In this document: positions 26,681 to 47,446 of the stretch, piece after piece
How positions within the stretch are numbered: position 1 is the first letter of the stretch
Layout: each line of letters begins with the position of its first letter
From: Daphnia carinata
Lineage: Eukaryota; Arthropoda; Branchiopoda; Diplostraca; Daphniidae
Direction of reading: 5' to 3'
DNA: 64,000 nt
Assembly (NCBI RefSeq): GCF_022539665.2
Contig: NC_081333.1
Coordinates: forward strand, 3,410,001 to 3,474,000
Program-made: the position numbers and the translations under genes
The notes under the pieces: generated by a model
The model's input: only the letters and a program-made list of their open reading frames with translations
Told to the model about the DNA's origin: nothing
The model's database searches: none

Positions 26681-27493
26681 TGTTGGTTACAAAATCTTCC
26701 ATGAAAGTTGCATATTTAGGAATGGCAAAATGGGCATGCGCAAAAAAGGTGGATATGTTATGACATCACGATACAGTATAATATTACACTATACAGTCTC
26801 GTTCGAACTCCCACCCCTAACTGAAAACGTAACATTTTGCACCTACACAGAGTTTAGACAAATAAGCGATTATCGTTTAAAACAAATATTTCTTCGAAAA
26901 CGCAAAAAAAGGCAGTTCTTAGTGTTGCCAATGATAAAACCCATTCACTAGGACACCAGCTTTGTTTTGTTTGTTGTTGTCTCCATCCCCAGTGCATTTT
27001 AATGTCAAACGAAACAGATAAATGGTGGGTGAGAAAATGTAGTTACACAAGGCTCTTTGACACTTCAAAAGTAAAAAAAACGCGATTCCACTTCATTTGG
27101 CAACCTATGGAATTGTATTCCAAAAAGGAGGGAGTACACTTAGATGGTTCCATAAGTGATAATGGTTAGAGGAACGACGGGGTGTTCCATAATTTAGCTG
27201 GATTATTATATAAATAAACGACCAAGAAATGCCTTTGCAATTGCGAACACCTTGATAAGTAACACGTAAGTTTAAACGAAATTGAATGAGAGAATTGTGG
27301 TAATCATAGACTATTACGGAAAAAAAATGTTTAAAATAGTAATACTTAACCATCAAAGACATGAATCGTCGCTGAGTTCTTGACTACATCGACAGTGTAC
27401 GAAATAAATAGTGAAACTTTATTATTAAATAATATTATTAGATCGGATTTCTGCCTGGTTGGAGGGAATGACATATAAGTCGACGATTCGTCA
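26681..27493. other. Intergenic stretch between tRNA cluster and first four-pass gene
   Basis: No coding potential or RNA gene recognised. The part next to 27494 is probably the 3' UTR of the minus-strand membrane-protein gene. Confidence 0.5.
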
Positions 27494-28216
27494 TCAAGGA
27501 TATTTTATGTAACTAATGGAGGCAGCATCTTCCTCGAATGGCTGTCTTTTCTTTTCCATTAGGTGATGGTAGTAACTGAAGACAATCAACCAGTTATACA
27601 AAAAAATGCCTGCACAGAATCAATTAGACCACATTAAATGATTAAATTTGATTCGTCACCAAATCCACTCTGTAATGAACTATACCTGCTCCAATAACCC
27701 AAGCTATTGTAACAACTGCCACTTCGAGACCAGCTAATCCGACCAACATGAAGCCAAAGATGATGACTGCGTGACCTCCAGTTTGAATGACGATCCATCC
27801 AACGTAACCCATTCCACCAAGAATCAAAATGGCGCACATGAAGAGCCAAGGCATTAGAAACGATGCTTTGCTATCCTTTGTGGCAGAGATGAGAACCAGG
27901 ATCGTGCTCAACATGGCTAATGAAACCATCGTGATTAAATCTGTGGAGCCAATAGAATACTTATTCCAGCTCTTAAAGCAATAGCCACCAACGGAAAAAT
28001 ACCTGTAGAGGAAAATAATCCTGTGTACTCTGATATCCCCAAGTACGTCAGCACTAGAATCTCAATTAGCTGTTAAGCAATAGTCGGTAGTAGGTTTAAT
28101 ATGAACGAATGGTGAAATTATTAAATGTGCCTTACCAGATAAACATTGGCGATGACTTTGGTACCCGTTTGCAACGAAAAGGCACAGCAACAAAATCGGT
28201 TCAATTTACAGCACAT
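27494..28216 (-). CDS. Four-pass membrane protein, family copy A
   Basis: Four exons: 28216-28136, 28069-28003, 27940-27686, 27609-27494; 172 residues. The N-terminus MCCKLNRFCCCAFSLQTGTK is cysteine-rich and cytosolic in style. Hydrophobic segments follow at about 19-40, 52-71, 82-106 and 115-155. The tail is short and charged after the WLIVFSYY motif. Exon phases are 0, 1, 1, shared by all five family members in the window. The pattern (N-terminal CC..CSL.TGTK.I, four helices, C-terminal W-L-(I/V)-x-(Y/F)-S-Y-Y) recalls the arthropod DUF4728/pasiflora tetraspan group, which acts in septate junctions in flies, and more distantly LAPTM4. That link is a hypothesis from shape only. Function unknown. 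Confidence 0.85.
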
Positions 28217-30596
28217 GGCGATGGTGTGTTCACGGCAATGGGCGTATGAATTGTGACGACGAGAACATCAGCTGGAGATTCCAAAAGGCTTGATTGCTAC
28301 GAAGTAGTCACTGGGTCACAGTAAAATCTGGCAATCAATGCGGTCGCCGATGGAAGACTGTGGAACACGTTTAGCCTCATTCTGTTACGATCTGGATTTG
28401 CAAACAGGTTTGACCTTGTATAAGTTAACTTTCATTTTGCCGAATCCCAAAACCTGTCAATAAAAAAAAAAACAGGTCTGAGTGTAGTAAACCAGTTACT
28501 GACGTCTTTTGCTAACATTCTGGAGCTGCATTTTAACAGGATTACAGTACATGTATGTGTAAAGATTGGCAAATCTGTACTTTCACCTTTTGAGATTCAG
28601 AAAAAACCTTTTTACATTCTAGGGTTTCTGACTTCAAAGCAATTGAAACGACCGATGAACTGCATATGTATTATTATGCTAAAAAGAACCAAAAATCTTA
28701 CTTTTTGTAATGAAGTCGATGACAAGGACCTACCCTGGTTTAGAGGTCAAAAGACAAATTCTCAGAAAAATAAAAAAAAACTGGGAGTTACCTGTTGATT
28801 TCCAATCGTTGTTGGAACGGTTTAAGAATTGAGAGGAAACTCCTTCCGCCATAACTGTGAGGCACCCTCAAGCATTTGTGCGCATCCTGTCGACACGCAG
28901 TGTTCCAGTTTGTAATTCGCCCACCGTGAAACTTGTTACTGATAGCATACGACAACACGAATTGATTGACTTACCGGTTTGCTATTAAATTTTGACCTTA
29001 ATCTTAAGGTTTTGCTCTGCTAAATAGAAAATGGAGAAACGGTTTGCTACTTGCAACATCCCTACTTCCGGATTCATGTGGCTGCTACTGACGTAACAGG
29101 ATCCTCAACTTAGCTGGAATAAAAAGAAAAAAATTGTAAATATAATGGCTGTGAGGAACAGGTTTAAAGATCTTAAAAAATTGTGTGGGATTAGAAAGTT
29201 TCTTTTAGGCATCGTTTCATTTCTTAGTATACCGATGATTTCTTGAAAGTTTACTTGCCTTCTAGTTACCGTTCCTGCGTGCAGTACGCATAAAAATAAG
29301 GTTCTAGTATTAGGAGGATACACGAAGAAAATCTTGAGAAACGAACAATTCTTTTTTTCTCGTGTAAATGAGTTCGTGAGTCAGCTTCTTAACTAGCTTT
29401 TGGACAGAATTCGATTTAAATACATTTCTTATTTGAAGCAGAAATAACGGAGAAATCGTGATGACTAAGCGTTTGTTTTGCTGTTTGCTAACTGAGGTTT
29501 AATTCGTAACAGTTGTTGCAAACAGGCTTCATAGCATAAAAAAATTACCCAGCAGCTAACAAAATCGTGGGAACTGTAAACTTCAAAACTACCTTTGACT
29601 GGATAGCGTAGAGCAAAGAAAAAACACAGAAACAGAAACAAAAAAAAGTTCTAAAACGTTCCGAGGCTTCTGGAAATACTCGGCTAGGAATCTGAGTTCA
29701 CATTCGTCTGAACATTTGACAATAAATTTATATTCCTATCTATTTAACAAAACACGTTATGCTAGTCGCCAGTATGACGAATGCATCACAATATGGCATT
29801 TCCAGTAGCCTGGAGTAGTTCGCGAAAGTGTTTGCTACCGGGCAACTCTCTTATTTGCCATAACTACACAGTAACGCATAATGGATAAATACATGGCGTT
29901 ATCATGCACTATCCATTATATGTTATGTGGTTTAAAAGAGTGCATTAGTGAACGGAATACATACCAGCAGGACGGCTGTAACTTGGCTCAAGCAGGTCTC
30001 CTTCTGCACTGTACACCGACTAAATTTCACTGTCAAGCGACAAAATACAGAACAAGCGAAGAAAGATTTTCTGATATTTGACATAACTGAAATTTCAGAT
30101 AAACTTACCATTAACAATCCGTGGAAGGTTGGAACGTTCTAGTCGGAAAACATTAAAACGTTCCGACTTGAAGGACTACAAATTTGGCTTCCGAAATTGT
30201 ACAGCATTCCAATACCTTCTGAAACTTTTGTAACGTGATTCTTTTTTGCAATAACTAAATACGCAAACGTTTTAGTTTCAAGTAAAAATTCAACTAACCA
30301 AAGTAGTAAATTAACAGAAAATCAATTAATTAACTGAAACGGCAACAAGTTTATGGAAATGAAGTTCTATGTATACTGTAAAATTTAGAAATCGGTAATT
30401 TTTTTCTACTGGCCATCCATTGGAGTAAATACGCATGTGTGGATTTGTCAAAACAGGTACAACCATCAATCTATTCCTGTTCCGAACAAAACGGCAACCT
30501 GTAACGGAATCGCAACATTAGCATTGAAAAATGTAAAACGAATTAAAATTTCTATTCTCTTGCCCAATTCGTGTTTGGATATTCCCGACTTCTGAA
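28217..30596. other. 2.4-kb intergenic stretch
   Basis: No convincing ORF, tRNA or exon on either strand. A 12-base motif AAAACGTTCCGA occurs at 29653 and 30155, the second inside an 8-bp inverted repeat (30141-30168). Non-coding 5' exons of copy A could lie here. Confidence 0.5.
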
Positions 30597-31400
30597 TTAA
30601 GTTTGCTGGTCGAGAAGCGGTTGCTCTTTCATTGCTCCCAGTTCATGATAGAAGCTGTAGATTATCAACCAAAAGTACAACCAAACAGCTTGGATAGGAC
30701 ATTGACATAGAAAAGTATTAGATAAAACTTTCCTATGTAATTTAGTTTAACTTGGTATAACTACCTCCTGAAATGAGACCTGCAGCTATGATTATGTTCC
30801 CGACAATGTCGTCTACACCTGATGTCATTGATTTAACTATAGCCAAATATAAAAAGAATGCAATCACTGTAAGTGATGACAGGATGTTGATCACAAGCAA
30901 AGGCACGAGAAGTCTCGGATTTGGATTTATATTCGACGTAAACAAAACAGGAATTGAAAAAACAATCGCCACTACCGACATGACGACACTCACAATTGGC
31001 AGTTTTGGGTGAGGTTGGTTCTCTGAAACTCAAATAAACGAGACTGGTGATTGCTTTTATTTTTCCTATACAGTACAAAACACTAATTAGTCACCTAACA
31101 GGTAAAGCATCCCCACCTCGAAAATTGAAACTAGAAATTTCGACTAACGCGTAAACGAGTACCGAAACTCCACCCAGCTGAGTACAAAATTGATGAAACA
31201 ACCATTATTATCAATTGCTCTATTTTATAGACATGAAAAGTAAAACATGATGGACAGTAAAACATATTCAGACTTACCAAAAACAGTGAGCCGATTACTT
31301 TGGTGCCAGTTCGAAGTGAGCACCCACAACAGAATTGATCAAGTTTCCAAGACATTTTATTACTACTTGGGTGCTTGTAACCATCGAAATACACAGGCAT
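30597..31400 (-). CDS. Four-pass membrane protein, family copy B
   Basis: Four exons: 31400-31278, 31217-31163, 31022-30765, 30688-30597; 175 residues with phases 0, 1, 1. The first exon is longer than in paralogues: ATG at 31400 adds 15 residues before MSWKLDQFCCGCSLRTGTKV, and the internal ATG at 31355 would match the paralogue start. Exon 2 is 12 nt shorter than in copies A, C and D; its acceptor must be ATAGAG/CAATTG, because the AG two bases earlier gives a stop. Later segments include SVVMSVVAIVFSIPVLF and LTVIAFFLYLAIV. The end is FWLIIYSFYHEL plus a short tail. Role unknown. Confidence 0.8.
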
Positions 31401-32241
31401 GATGGGTTAAGCTTGTTGAGCCACACTATTCTGGAATGCCCGAAAGAAATAACACATTCAGCAAAGATACACTGTTCAGCAATGACCTAAACACTGCGGC
31501 ATTCTGTTCTCTTTGGTGGTCGCAAATTTGATGTCGCAGACGTCACAATTTTGATCGTCTTTCCCCTGTTTTCTCAAAATTCCCCCATTGGCTGCCTGTG
31601 GGCGGCCATAGAAAGTTCTGGGAAAAGGGGAAGAGTAGGGAATTCCTATTCCCTTCTCCAAACTATCCAACTTCCACGTCATTTTTCCTCCCTGTTTTTG
31701 AGACAGAATTTAAAATTCTGATTTATTAACAAATTCACAGGCGAAGCAAAAAGGGTTATTAAAATTTTTTTTGTTAACTGTACCTTTCCAAAGAAAATTG
31801 TAACCTACCAATTTCAATTGCACGATAATCGACAACATAATTACATTGGAGACGAGCTTAAAGGAAATTCTTTTTAGCTTACTCGGTATAAGAGTTAATA
31901 ATAAATAGACGCCATAATAGATTATCTTATACATCTTTATTTTCACAGCATTTATTCGTTAATACGCAGAAAAATAGTTATCTTCCGTTTTTAGCAACAT
32001 CTGTATGAACGAAAATATCCACACCCGCACGTTGATAATTTGCTAACTTTTCTCTGAAATCGCCAACTACATTATATGCCTAACTATAAAAAAATATGAA
32101 ATTTAGAGAAGTAAATGGGAAAAAATATCTACCAAAACATAATGAGAAAAAGTAAAGGAACAATTCCCTCAGCAGCTGAAATTCTATCACGTACAATTTT
32201 TCATCCTTCACCGACTATAAATTCATTTATGGCAAATTAAG
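31401..32241. other. Intergenic stretch
   Basis: Promoter side of copy B and 3' side of the acyl-CoA dehydrogenase gene. No coding sequence recognised. Confidence 0.5.
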
Positions 32242-34744
32242 TTAGAACAGAGGCGAAAGCAAATGTTTCGCATCGTACCCATCAAAAACTAAAGCCTCAT
32301 CAAGTTTCTGGAATGACGTGAGACATCGGTTACTGATTTGTTCTACAACCAGTGATTGAGCAACAAGATCACGTTGTGTGAGCCAACGCTCGGCGGCCGC
32401 AACATCACTTTCGACTGCCCCACTCCAAGAAGCATGTTCCAGGAGCAAAGCGCCGGCCAGAGTACGAGCCAGGCCAAAAGCAAAGTCACGTGCGACATAC
32501 TCCAACTTGTCCGGGTTATTCTGAGCAAAAGATAGTAATTGGGAACGGTATCGCTCTAGCAGAGAGTAACACTCAGATAGAGACGGGTTTGCGGAAGAAT
32601 CGAGGACACCTTGGATCCTTTGGTAATACGCAATCAGAACTTGTCCTTCAGTTTTAGCCACTGCACGAAGTACATCCAAGCTCAAGATGTTGGTCGTGCC
32701 TTCCCAAATAGGTGTTACCTAAACATAAATTTTCTTTTATCAAAAATCAATTCCAAATTGTTAACACTGCAAGACCAAACCTGAGCGTCACGTAAAATTA
32801 CTGGAATGCCTATCATGAAAACAAAGGGGTAAGTTAACTTGGAATGTATGATGGGAATTCTAGTTGTGCTTTATAACCTGTATCTTCCATGTATCCTTGA
32901 CCCCCGAACGATTCAAGCCCTTCGGAAACAACTTTTATACATTGTTTTCCTGTATACAGTTTGAGGAGTGGGAGAAGCAGACGGAGTAATTGTTGCTGAT
33001 CATTACTGGCTGCTCCACTTTCTTCTAAGCTGAGCAAACGTGCAGCTTCTGCAAACAAGATAAACCCAGCTCTGCATTCTAGTTCCATGTCTGCCAGCGT
33101 GCGGACGTGCAACGGGTGATTACGAATGGGTTTTCCAAATGCAACCCGCCTATTACTATAATCCCGAGCTAAGCTGATGATCCTAGGAGTATCAGGAATG
33201 AAAGTAAAAAAAAGAAATTTAATTTTGATCTTAACGTCCGCAGAGAAGAATTCTGCCACCAAAGTACCGTCGCATTGCCGAGACTGATCCGGATGCATTG
33301 TGTAGTCTAGTAATGTTCAGCATGTGAGAAATTGAAGCAACCCCTCGGCCAGGTGGACTTAATAACTCAGCATTCATCCCATCCAGTAAAAGCTCGCCAG
33401 TAGGCAATTGCTTAGTACCCAATTTTTCCTTCAGGCGGATTAGGTGCAAGTTGCTCGGTTGGTCCACATGGACAAGGAACAATGACAATCCTCTAGTTCC
33501 CTAATAACAAGCAAACTAATAACCTCTCCAGGTGCCACAAAAAGGAAACTTAAATTTACTGCTGTAGTTTTGCCTGTAGATGGATCTACTATGCGAGCCA
33601 ACGTCAAAGCTACATCGGCATCGGTCGCTGAACTGAAAAATTTGTAGCCATAAAGCCTGTACATATTTTTGGAGCTTGGGTCTTGTACTGCCAGAGTTTC
33701 AGTTCCACCCGCCACATCCGAACCACCTGTTGATGAAAGACATTGTCGTTGCAACGTTGCACTTCATAGTAAGACGGGCGAAACATTGCACAGCACCTCT
33801 TTTTTCCGTCATCCACTGGCCAGATGTCCAAAATCTCTCCGGATCCCTTGATGTTAAATTCCTATAAGCTTCATGATCTTTCAATCCACTCACCTGTTTA
33901 TAATAATCAGTATATATGGTGGTATATTTGTCCACTGCCTAAATAACATCCTTTTATTTACCTCTAAAGTTTTCGCAGCCCCATCGGTCATTGCTAAAGG
34001 GCAGCTATAGAGTCCTGATGAAGGATAATAGAGATAATTTTTTGACATCTGAATTAAGCGGCTAAACCCTTGGTGCTTTGGATTCCTCTCATATGCTAGT
34101 GCAACAATGCCCTCTCTAGCAGACAATCTTTTCAGTTCCTTCCAAGATTCACAAGTAACTGGATTATTTCAAGCAATAAACATCAGTACTGAAAACCAGA
34201 GGTGTCTAATTATACAATATACTGACCAACTCTGTTATGAGGATTTGCCCAGGCATCTTTAAGCTTCATATATGGAGGATTCAGTTCACATTCTCTACCC
34301 AACCTGTTTCCAATTAAATGTTATAGCTTCTTAATAAGATTAACTAAGACCCTTAATGAGGTAAAAATCTATAAAACCTGTAGATGTCTGTAGCTACACG
34401 AGCACCAAAGACTGACAATTCCTTTTTCACATCACTGTACACCTAGCATCAAATAATGAACAAAATGTTGTGTACAGAGCGGAAAAATGTATGGGAAAAG
34501 TAAATGCGAAAGCATTATTACTCACTTCATTCGGCAAAAGACGCTCTAAGTTTCTCTTTAGGAATGCGTCCCCTTCAAAAGAATTTTCCAGATGTGGTGC
34601 ATCCTGTACAAAACTCCCCTCTTTGGCTTTGGCAAATGGAATACCGACGGAGGTATTACAATTAATAGAAGTTAAGCTAAGATGTTTAATTGGGAATGTA
34701 TACAAGACGGGAGATGCAATTTTTTTTTGTAGAACCGAAAACAT
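32242..34744 (-). CDS. AidB/ACDH-11-type acyl-CoA dehydrogenase
   Basis: Ten exons: 34744-34526, 34442-34378, 34303-34227, 34158-33962, 33938-33797, 33726-33560, 33500-33268, 33182-32878, 32809-32781, 32718-32242; 636 residues, larger than the classic ~400-residue family but normal for the AidB branch (C. elegans ACDH-11 is about 617). Marks: [17 protein letters not shown] written here as [38 protein letters not shown] (flavin-binding motif), [33 protein letters not shown] and [19 protein letters not shown], which carries the W-E-G-T-T-N motif near the family's active site. The first 25 residues are basic and may target mitochondria. The substrate is not predictable; worm ACDH-11 sequesters C11/C12 acyl-CoA in heat adaptation. 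It lies between family copies B and C on the same strand. Confidence 0.88.
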
Positions 34745-35139
34745 GCTTGAGAAACTAGACTACAACGAATGCAAACAATTGACAGCACGCCGAAAGAAAT
34801 CAAATAGCAGCAGACGAAATCTTAAAACAATAAACCAATAAGAGTTTCACCGTAGAACCTCCTAGATATCGTTTCTCCTAGCAACGTGAACGTCGTAATG
34901 GTTGTAAGAAAGGTTATAAGAAAGGTTTTGCCTTCACCTATCGAACCCTACGTTAAAGAAGATCTTACCTTGTCTTGTTAAGCAAGACAAAGAAAAAGCA
35001 AAAAAACACCCCTTTAACTCCAAAACAACTGATGAAAACTATATTTCCTTTAATAAAACGTGGCTCACTAGGAAATCCTACACAAGGAGTGTTACCCCGT
35101 CTCTATTCAACAAGTGCAGACTGCAGCCTACTTGCCAGG
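34745..35139. other. Short intergenic stretch
   Basis: 395 bases between the acyl-CoA dehydrogenase start and the stop of copy C. No coding sequence recognised. Confidence 0.5.
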
Positions 35140-35859
35140 TTAACATTCGCCAAATTTCATCTCATTCTCTTCGTCGCATTTCACTAACTTCTTCCCAGTC
35201 GCGACTAGTTCTTGGTAATAACTGTAGATTACCAACCAGGAATAGGAAACTATGGCTGTGGAAATATTACAGAAAAACATTAAACTATATAGCAGATTGG
35301 AGTAAAAACTGTCAACATGTTTACCTGTTGCAATAAAGGCACCAGCAAAGTACACAATACCACTGGAACTGCCATTACCTCTTATTGACATAATACCCAT
35401 GTAGGACACGAAGGCAATGCCTACAGTTAAAGATACGGATTTTAATACGAGCCAAGGTACGATGAGCACAGGATGGCGGTTGTTCCAGGCGGCTACTTGT
35501 ACAGAAACAGTGGCTGCCATCGCAGCAATTGATCCGATCATCCAGCTGATGGAGTCGAGAAGCATACGGTCTCCTACGACACAACAGTAAGAAGAACATT
35601 TCAATTATATCAACACATTTAAGTTAGCAATTAATGTATCTTCATTGTACCATCATCTCGATCGAAACTTGCAAGCATCTGACTAAAAGCCTGAATAAAT
35701 CCTCCAGTTGCACCTATCTGCCAACAGAAAAATCAAAATTTTAAAATGCGAAACAAAAGGAATATTTGAGCGTATTACCAAAAACCATACGCCAATCACT
35801 TTGGTTCCTGTTTGGAGCGAGCAACCGCAACAGCATTGAGTCAATTTGCACAGTGCCAT
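35140..35859 (-). CDS. Four-pass membrane protein, family copy C
   Basis: Four exons: 35859-35779, 35717-35651, 35573-35325, 35255-35140; 170 residues, phases 0, 1, 1. The N-terminus MALCKLTQCCCGCSLQTGTK is closest to copies A and B. Exon 2 is the same length as in A and D (67 nt). Hydrophobic segments are SISWMIGSIAAMAATVSVQV, HPVLIVPWLVLKSVSLTVGI and the last around IVYFAGAFIATAIVSYSWLV. The conserved end is WLVIYSYYQELV with a charged 25-residue tail. The second segment, between exons 1 and 2, is less hydrophobic than in copy A. Function unknown. Confidence 0.85.
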
Positions 35860-36860
35860 GTTAGGTGGTATGGCAAAACTGGAGCAGCACTCACTAAACC
35901 AACACCGGTTACCAGTGGGAGAGGCAGTAGATTTTCCAAGATATATAGATTTCTTTTCCTGACCCTGCCTGTTTTAACAGTGTGACACGTGTCGCATTTT
36001 TATGTACGTAGAGAAGAGGAAAATTCAAGGTTAGCAAAATTTTTGTCAATTTCTCTTTTTCTTTCCCTTACCTTCCACACATAACTATGAAAATGGAAAC
36101 CCGGTTTCCTCTTTTATCTTTCGATTCTTCTCCCCCGCCCCTCGTCTATGGAAAGGGTTACGTATTACCTTGCCCTTACCCCGGTCTCTTTTTCAAGTGA
36201 CACAATATAGGAACAGTTAATATTATGGGCGTTTTTGTGCCGCTTTCTCACATTTTGTGATTTGAAGAAGAGACCTGGAATGTTTTAAAGCTCAGACTGG
36301 CGATTCATGCCCTTTTTTAATTGATTATTTTATAGAACATTTGAGATATACGAAAATGGTTAATTACATACTTTCGATTCATTTGACACACTGTGAGCAG
36401 GAGATAATTTCCTTTAACACAGATACGCGAAGACAAATAGTACAACAGGAGCAGCCGAATGCAAGTCAATAAACAATTATGGAAACAAAACAACAATACA
36501 TCACGAACTTTAACTTAGATAAATAAGTTCAAGGTTGGAAAGTAAATTTCACTAGATACTATTGGTCTCCATAGAAATCAGGTCCTTCCACATGACAGGA
36601 AAATGTTGGAGCCACTGTTAGGTTTGCAAAGGGTTGTTTTCTACCCCTTTCCTTTCGCTTGCAAACAAAAAATGTTTCTACTTGCCGTTGCAGTTATATG
36701 ATAACCGTGGGCGAAAATCGTAGCGGTTTCCAATATTTTCACTTCGTCTGCCATTTTCGCCAGTCACCACACACTTACAGACTTATAATAAAAGCAGAAT
36801 AAATAATATCTGTATAGCTAAGGCTGTATAACGGAACATTATGGATGGTTTTGCTACGAA
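35860..36860. other. Intergenic stretch between copies C and D
   Basis: 1 kb, AT-rich, containing the promoter of copy C and the 3' region of copy D. No further family exon recognised. Confidence 0.5.
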
Positions 36861-37578
36861 CTAGAAGATGAATTGAGTGAACTTCTTTTCGTGTTGAGTT
36901 TTCTCTAGCTGTTGATAGTAGCAGTAGACCACCAGCCAGAATAAAATCGCTGCCAAAATGTGTTACAAATGTGGGCAAAGAGAAATTAGTAGAACATAGT
37001 TAAAAAATCAAAAAAGATAAACGAAGTCCTACCGACGATGCTGCTAGGACCAATGCAAGCTACCAGATTTAACAGGAGATAAATGATATTTATTCCAATG
37101 GTGAATATCGATGCTCCAACAGTAAGCCAGGGCAGAAGAAGCTTTTGATTACGGTTTTTTACAGCAGCAACCAGAAGCAAAACTGAACAAACAATCATGT
37201 TCAGCCCCATGACAACCAATATCAAGAACATGGATAGGAACTTCATGTTCCCTGGAATCGAAAAGAATATTATATCACATTTGTTTAGCAAAAATCAAAA
37301 TCTAAAAATGAGTAAATCAACGATTAAATCACGTGTGACATCGCAGTAAACCTGTGTAGTATGGCAAGAAGAAGGTGGCACCAAACGAAGCAAGAATAAG
37401 GGCCGTAATTCCCAGAGTCTGCGAAGAATTTCGTACGTCCATTTGTTGAAACAGAAACGTTAGATTTCGGTGAATCCCCATCACGGTTATTAATTACCAC
37501 GCATAAAACGCCAACAATAATGGCGCCTAGTCGTAGCCAAGGCTCGTGAGTACAGCACTGGTTCAGATTGCCGCACAT
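36861..37578 (-). CDS. Four-pass membrane protein, family copy D
   Basis: Four exons: 37578-37498, 37418-37352, 37251-37033, 36949-36861; 151 residues, phases 0, 1, 1. The N-terminus is MCGNLNQCCTHEPWLRLGAI: the usual CSL.TGTK motif is replaced, so this is the most diverged member at that end. Exon 3 is 30-36 nt shorter than in other members. Hydrophobic segments: LGAIIVGVLCVTLGITALIL, FLSMFLILVVMGLNMIVCSV, LLPWLTVGASIFTIGINIIY and AILFWLVVYCYYQ. The shared WLVVY.YY end and gene structure make the family call secure. Function unknown. Confidence 0.85.
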
Positions 37579-38076
37579 GTTGGCTGCAGCCTAGATGGAA
37601 AGAAGAAATTTCGTACACTAAACTCAAGAAGTTCATGGGAATGACTGATTCCCTAGCAGACTTTCCCATGCCAATAACTTGGGAAAAAAATAGGTTAACC
37701 TTTCAATCAAAAATAGTAAAAGTTGAAAGTGGTTGTACAGGTAGTTTTCGTTTTTTAACTGGTTTTCTCGTCCAAACTCTGCCAAAGAAACGTACTAACA
37801 TATACTGTAGATAGATGCTTGCCAATTGAAAATAAACAAAAATTGGATACTGCAAATGGAAATAAAATGTTTGCTCTATTGTATTCTGCGAATCATTTTA
37901 CAGATACAACTGGGAAACGAATCAAAGTAATAAGAATTGGAAAGCAAAACACAGACACCGATAAGGTAGGAGTTGTAGTTTTACTTTTAACATCTCTCTT
38001 GTCCTTGAACGTGTATGTGGGGATTTACCCGGGATGAATACAAAATGACCACACAGACAAAAGTGATTGAAGATAC
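37579..38076. other. Intergenic stretch upstream of copy D
   Basis: About 500 bases: promoter side of copy D and 3' UTR of PRPF8. No coding sequence seen. Confidence 0.5.
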
Positions 38077-46209
<8,133 letters not shown>

Positions 46210-46918
46210 CCTGAGTTAATTTTTGGGCTTCGGCCCTTTAATAATAACAAGAAAGTTAGAATATGCAATTCAACAACTTTAAGCCTGCATAGATCTAGAC
46301 ACATGCAAGCATGTCAACTTTCATTAAGCTAGACCATTCTGTATAACATTCATTTGTCTTTGTACGACTGTTGTAACCAACACTACCATTTGGGAAACAG
46401 AATTAGTGCAGAAAGATTAAAATGCCTACCGATTGATCTATAAAACTAAACACAATCTATAAAACAGTACCAATCACACGTTCCTTTTACAATGAAAGCC
46501 ACGAAAGTATACGCTGCTTGTACGAAGTAGCGAGGCGCCGATGCCGGGTGACAGAGTTGCCGCAGATGAAAGATAGATAGAAATGAAAATATTTTGAAAA
46601 TCCATAACTGGCAATGCAGGATGTGTCGGGATGTTTTTTTTCTGAATTTCTAACATTTATTTATCTTATTATTGTCATGCTTATACGAATATGATATCGC
46701 GTTCTTCGGATTTCCATAGTTATCACAAAGGAGCATAATAGTGCAATCTAATATCTTAAGTCAGTTTCAAGTACGGCCGTCTGCGCTTATGTACACCTTG
46801 AAACCCTTACACCAGGGTAGTTCTTATACCAACCGATAACCACAATCATGGAGGTTTTTAAAATATCCGATTTGTAAGAAATTACTGCCATAAACTACAA
46901 TTCATTTGATGAATTTAG
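46210..46918. other. Divergent promoter region of PRPF8 and the C19orf12-like gene
   Basis: About 700 bases. A possible first exon of the plus-strand gene (ATG at about 46850, donor GTAAGA at about 46873) does not splice in frame as written. No other gene seen. Confidence 0.45.
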
Positions 46919-47446
46919 GTTCTTGCAATTAAATTGGTTGAAGGTCTCCTTGAAGAGTTATCCAAGACAAATGCTCTTTATGTTTCCATTGCTGGACCGC
47001 TGAAAGATTCTGCTACAGTTGCTTTACCTACATTTATCGGTGGCTCAGTTCTTGGTCCTGCTGGTGCTGTAGTAGGTACTAGGTTGAACAATTTTGTCAT
47101 TTTAATATATTGCCATACATTACTTGATTGTCCATGTATTTTTGTCTTTAAAGGAGCTATGGTAGGAACAGGAATCCTTGGCATATCAAAGGCCCTAGGA
47201 TATGGTAATTACAAGCCATTAATGACTGCTTTGAAGGAAGATTTTACAGAGCAAGAGAGGAACAACCTCTACAAGAGATTGTGGGAAAGACTACAAGGAT
47301 TTGTATCATCTCCTTTGAATCACACCATGGCCTATACAGCTTTAACTGCCTTAAGTAAAAATATAGAAGAGAATCCAGAAGCAATGGAAAATATCAGGAA
47401 TGAGCTTAAAGAAGCTCTTGGTAAAAAGAACATGAGTTTGTGTTGA
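46919..47446 (+). CDS. C19orf12-like protein (5' end unresolved)
   Basis: Two clear exons, 46919-47075 and 47154-47446, join through a 78-nt intron and encode about 149 residues. The central glycine-rich hydrophobic segment (PTFIGGSVLGPAGAVVGAMV, then GTGILGISKALG) followed by YGNYKPLMTALKEDFTEQER matches the C19orf12 family plan: a glycine-zipper-like membrane segment, then a conserved soluble C-terminus. Human C19orf12 sits at mitochondria and ER contacts and is mutated in a brain-iron neurodegeneration. Exon 46919 opens at an acceptor (ATTTAG/GTT) and needs an upstream start exon in phase 0. The nearest candidate, encoding MEVFKISD before GTAAGA, is off by one base. It could be another short exon, or a sequence error. 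Confidence 0.68.
   Translation, partial: VLAIKLVEGLLEELSKTNALYVSIAGPLKDSATVALPTFIGGSVLGPAGAVVGTRLNNFVILIYCHTLLDCPCIFVFKGAMVGTGILGISKALGYGNYKPLMTALKEDFTEQERNNLYKRLWERLQGFVSSPLNHTMAYTALTALSKNIEENPEAMENIRNELKEALGKKNMSLC

Noticed and set aside
27494-37578. CRISPR, integrated virus or transposon origin for the repeated membrane-protein genes
   Set aside because: The copies are diverged, intron-bearing cellular genes without terminal repeats, polymerase, transposase or target-site duplications.
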